The translations under genes were made by a program, and so were the position numbers. A DNA stretch of 6,923 nucleotides from Nitrospiraceae bacterium (lineage in GTDB: Bacteria > Nitrospirota > Nitrospiria > Nitrospirales > Nitrospiraceae), in the NCBI GenBank assembly GCA_005793285.1, contig SXPO01000030.1:1-6923 (forward strand). The letters run 5' to 3'. Positions 5,071-6,923 of this stretch are shown here, one piece after another. How positions within the stretch are numbered: position 1 is the stretch's first letter; each line of letters starts with the position of its first letter. The notes beneath the pieces are model-generated. The model was given only the letters and a program-made list of their open reading frames with translations. It searched no databases and had not been told where the DNA came from.

Positions 5071-5864
5071 GGCGCGAGACAGACAGGGCGGCGCCGATTA
5101 TCGACATCAGCCATGTCTCCACAAGATTTGGGATGTCGGTTGTCCATGAGGATGTGAGCCTGTCGATCAGGCCGGGCGAAGTCTTTGCAATTGCCGGAGG
5201 CAACGGCTGCGGCAAGTCCACGCTGTTGCGGGAGATCATCGGCCTGCTGACACCTTCGGGTGGAACCATTCGGATTTTGGGCATCGATAGTCGGCAACTG
5301 GGGGAGAGCCATGGCCGGCCGATTTATCACCGGGTCGGGGTCATGTTCCAACACGGCGCCCTGTTCAGTTCGCTCACGCTGGCGGAAAACGTGGCGGTGC
5401 CGTTGCGCGAGCATACGGACCTGAATCCAGGATTGATTCGTGAGATCGTCGCCGTCAAGATTGCCATGGTGGGATTGCCGCCGGACAGCGGCGTGAAATT
5501 TCCCAACGAGCTCAGCGGAGGCATGAGACGGCGGGCCGCCCTCGCCCGCGCGATCGTGATGGACCCGGAGCTGCTCTTTCTTGATGAACCGACGGCCGGG
5601 CTGGATCCGATGATCGCCGCGGGGTTCGACGATCTCGTCCTCTCGTTGAAACACCTCTTGGGGTTGACGGTCGTCATGGTGACGCATGATCTGGATTCCC
5701 TGTGGCGCATCGCCAGCCGGGTGGCGATGCTGGGCAAGGGCAACGTGCTGGGGGTCGGAACCATGCAGGAATTGTCGCAGTCCGACGACCCGGTGATCAA
5801 AGAGTATTTCCACGGTCCCCGCGGGCGCACGGCACTGGAACAGGCGGCATGGAACCAAAAGTAA
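5067..5864 (+). CDS. mlaF: MlaF-type ABC transporter ATPase
   Basis: A 265-residue cytoplasmic ATPase that powers the MlaE permease. All motifs are intact: Walker A GGNGCGKS (44-51), Q-loop glutamine Q95 in VMFQHGALFSSLT (92-104), ABC signature LSGGM (149-153), Walker B LLFLDEP (169-175) with catalytic E174, D-loop AGLD (177-180) and switch histidine H207 in VMVTHD. The segment MFQHGALFSSLTLAENVAVPL, cut here only for display, is typical of MlaF and related lipid-transport ATPases. The start is the GTG at 5067, which overlaps the permease stop as GTGA and keeps the first beta-strand (IIDISHVSTRFG, 11-22). The open frame runs much further upstream, to about 4404, but that part is an out-of-frame reading of the permease gene. 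A second GTG at 5058 would add only three residues. The stop lies inside the mlaD gene (16-base overlap). The C-terminal tail after about 250 is basic and lies beyond the core fold. Confidence 0.93.
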   Translation: MRRETDRAAPIIDISHVSTRFGMSVVHEDVSLSIRPGEVFAIAGGNGCGKSTLLREIIGLLTPSGGTIRILGIDSRQLGESHGRPIYHRVGVMFQHGALFSSLTLAENVAVPLREHTDLNPGLIREIVAVKIAMVGLPPDSGVKFPNELSGGMRRRAALARAIVMDPELLFLDEPTAGLDPMIAAGFDDLVLSLKHLLGLTVVMVTHDLDSLWRIASRVAMLGKGNVLGVGTMQELSQSDDPVIKEYFHGPRGRTALEQAAWNQK

Positions 5865-6811
5865 ACTACATCCTCGTCGGTTCCTTCGTCGCGATCCTTG
5901 GCGCCGTGTTGTTGATCGGTCTTCTATGGCTAGGGAAAACCGACTACCGGGGTATCTATGACCGTTACGAGGCCTACTTTCGAGAATCGGTGGCGGGCTT
6001 GAGCGTGGACTCGACCGTCAAATATCGCGGCGTCGACGTGGGGCGGGTGAAGAGTATTACCTTGAATCCCGATAATCCCGAGGAGGTCAAGCTGACACTG
6101 GATATTGCCAGTGGGACGCCGGTCAAGACAGATACCATCGCCGTCCTCGTGACACAAGGGCTTACAGGCCTTGCGACGATCAATTTAACCGGAGGCAGCC
6201 GGGAGGCGCCGCGGTTGGAGGTCTCGGAAGGGCAGCCGTACCCGATCATCAAAACCGGTCCCTCCTTGTTCTTTCGATTGGATGAAGCGATCTCCCGCTT
6301 GCTGTCCGAGAAGGGATTGAGCAAACTCCTGGCGGATCTGGACGTAGCGGCCAAAGGGGCGGCGGATGCGCTGGATGAAGAGAACCGTACGGCGTTGAAG
6401 CGAACGATCACCGATCTTTCCGAGGTCGTACACTCTGTCGCGGCCCATCGGGCACAGATAGAAGCAGGTCTGAACGGCGCCGCCCAAAGCGCCGACAATC
6501 TTGTCAAGGTCACGGCGGCGTTGAATGAGCAGGTGCCGGTCATGCTGGCGCGGATCAACAAGAGCGCAGCCGCCTTGAATGCGATGACGGAAGAACTCGC
6601 GCAGACGAGCAAGACAGTGCGGTCGGCCGTGAATGACAGCCGGCCGGAGTTGGAACAGTTCTCGCGGAAGACTTTGCCCGAAGCCGGGCTATTGGTGATA
6701 GAACTGAGGGAGCTGGCCACGACGCTGACGCGGGTGGCGCGGGATCTGGAACGTGAGCCTGAGTCGCTCCTGTTCGGGCGCAAGCCTGTGCCGCGCGGGC
6801 CGGGAGAATGA
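5849..6811 (+). CDS. mlaD: MlaD-type MCE protein with long helical C-terminal region
   Basis: A 320-residue periplasmic lipid-binding protein anchored by one N-terminal helix (about 8-28, VNYILVGSFVAILGAVLL then IGLLWLG). The MCE domain spans about 38-117: YEAYFRESVAGLSVDSTVKY (40-59), RGVDVGRVKSITLNPDNPEE (60-79), and TQGLTGLATINLTGGS (102-117). It is followed by YPIIKTGPSLFFRLDEA (131-147) and a long, mostly helical, polar region (about 145-302) that could form a coiled coil. The end is SLLFGRKPVPRGPGE, a tail frequent in this subfamily. MlaD forms a hexameric ring that passes lipid to and from the MlaE/MlaF core. The E. coli protein is about 180 residues, so the extra 140 residues here are an extension, as in other Gram-negative MCE proteins of the METxVNY start type. 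The ATG at 5849 was chosen because it gives that N-terminus; it lies 16 bases inside mlaF. The stop overlaps an ATG (ATGA 6808-6811). Confidence 0.92.
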   Translation: MEPKVNYILVGSFVAILGAVLLIGLLWLGKTDYRGIYDRYEAYFRESVAGLSVDSTVKYRGVDVGRVKSITLNPDNPEEVKLTLDIASGTPVKTDTIAVLVTQGLTGLATINLTGGSREAPRLEVSEGQPYPIIKTGPSLFFRLDEAISRLLSEKGLSKLLADLDVAAKGAADALDEENRTALKRTITDLSEVVHSVAAHRAQIEAGLNGAAQSADNLVKVTAALNEQVPVMLARINKSAAALNAMTEELAQTSKTVRSAVNDSRPELEQFSRKTLPEAGLLVIELRELATTLTRVARDLEREPESLLFGRKPVPRGPGE

Positions 6812-6923
6812 CAGCTCCGACGCGTGCCCCGCGAGAGTGGCGGGAGTTGCGAGAAAAGCGCGACAGGTCAACGAGGTTGTCGAGACGAGTCCCGCCTTTC
6901 GCACACGTCTCGCCTCCCTTGCA
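6808..6923 (+). CDS. Possible start of a further gene of the mla operon, cut by the window end
   Basis: An ATG at 6808 overlaps the mlaD stop as ATGA, in the style of the two junctions before it. The frame stays open for 38 codons to the window edge (MTAPTRAPREWRELREKRDR, then S, T and a basic stretch ending HVSPPL). The translation is strongly basic and does not look like a signal peptide. Operons of this type often continue with an ABC-transport auxiliary lipoprotein, which should show a hydrophobic leader and a lipobox; none is seen. The frame starting at 6810 is also open and uses codons more like the neighbours (a possible GTG at 6837). It could therefore be a different reading, or simply non-coding. 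Low confidence. Confidence 0.3.
   Translation, partial: MTAPTRAPREWRELREKRDRSTRLSRRVPPFAHVSPPL
6881..6912 (+). other. 7-bp perfect stem-loop after mlaD
   Basis: CGAGACG (6881-6887) and CGTCTCG (6906-6912) are exact reverse complements around an 18-base loop. They lie 70 to 100 bases after the mlaD stop. The loop is long and no U-tract is visible before the window ends, so this is only a weak candidate for an operon-end structure. If the frame from 6808 is a real gene, the repeat is internal to it and probably meaningless. Confidence 0.2.

Noticed and set aside
4947..5858. 303-codon open frame on the - strand opposite mlaF
   Set aside because: It is antisense to an ATPase with every motif intact, is rich in H, R, Q and P as typical of shadow frames, and has no recognisable domain.
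5974..6783. 269-codon open frame on the - strand opposite mlaD
   Set aside because: Serine- and arginine-rich antisense shadow of a gene with a clear MCE domain.
1..6923. tRNA, rRNA, CRISPR array, insertion sequence or prophage genes
   Set aside because: No cloverleaf-like segment, spaced repeats, transposase, integrase or terminal repeats were seen on either strand.

Overview
The window looks like a piece of a moderately GC-rich Gram-negative chromosome. The best guess is a Nitrospira-type bacterium (Nitrospirota) or a similar environmental lineage. That is an inference from gene content: an SmbP-like metal-binding protein, a plastocyanin-like carboxypeptidase-regulatory-domain protein, a DUF1207 outer-membrane protein and a STAS-fused MlaE permease. 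No rRNA or marker gene is present to prove it. Coding is dense, most protein families are recognisable, and there is no sign of a mobile element, CRISPR array, tRNA or rRNA.

Layout. (1) Positions 1-611, + strand: the last 65 codons of a protein with a carboxypeptidase-regulatory-like beta-sandwich, then a small periplasmic SmbP-like protein whose ATG overlaps the previous stop (TAATG). (2) Positions 612-692: a short convergent gap holding a long imperfect inverted repeat (617-694). (3) Positions 693-2188, - strand: a two-gene operon of exported proteins. The first gene is a SUMF1/FGE-fold protein without the catalytic cysteines of true formylglycine-generating enzymes. The second is a PsbP-like secreted protein. 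(4) Positions 2189-2268: a divergent intergenic region with a 17-bp near-palindrome. (5) Positions 2269-2745, + strand: a four-helix CopD-like membrane protein. (6) Positions 2746-2935: an AT-richer non-coding stretch ending in an inverted repeat and a strong Shine-Dalgarno. (7) Positions 2936-3892: a DUF1207 beta-barrel-like protein. (8) Positions 3955-6811: a compact Mla/MCE lipid-transport operon (STAS-MlaE permease, MlaF ATPase, MlaD/MCE protein) in which each gene overlaps the next. The right end may hold the first 38 codons of one more gene.

How the genes may work together. The mlaE-mlaF-mlaD block encodes an inner-membrane ABC complex that moves phospholipid between the inner membrane and the periplasmic side. 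The MlaB regulatory subunit is supplied as an N-terminal STAS domain of the permease. DUF1207 lies 62 bp upstream on the same strand, so it could be co-transcribed as an outer-membrane component, but this is only a positional argument. The left half has a loose periplasmic metal theme (SmbP-like, cupredoxin-associated domain, CopD-like). The SUMF1-like/PsbP-like pair has no assigned function. No clearly new system is evident. The least explained items are that pair, the DUF1207-Mla neighbourhood and three intergenic inverted repeats.
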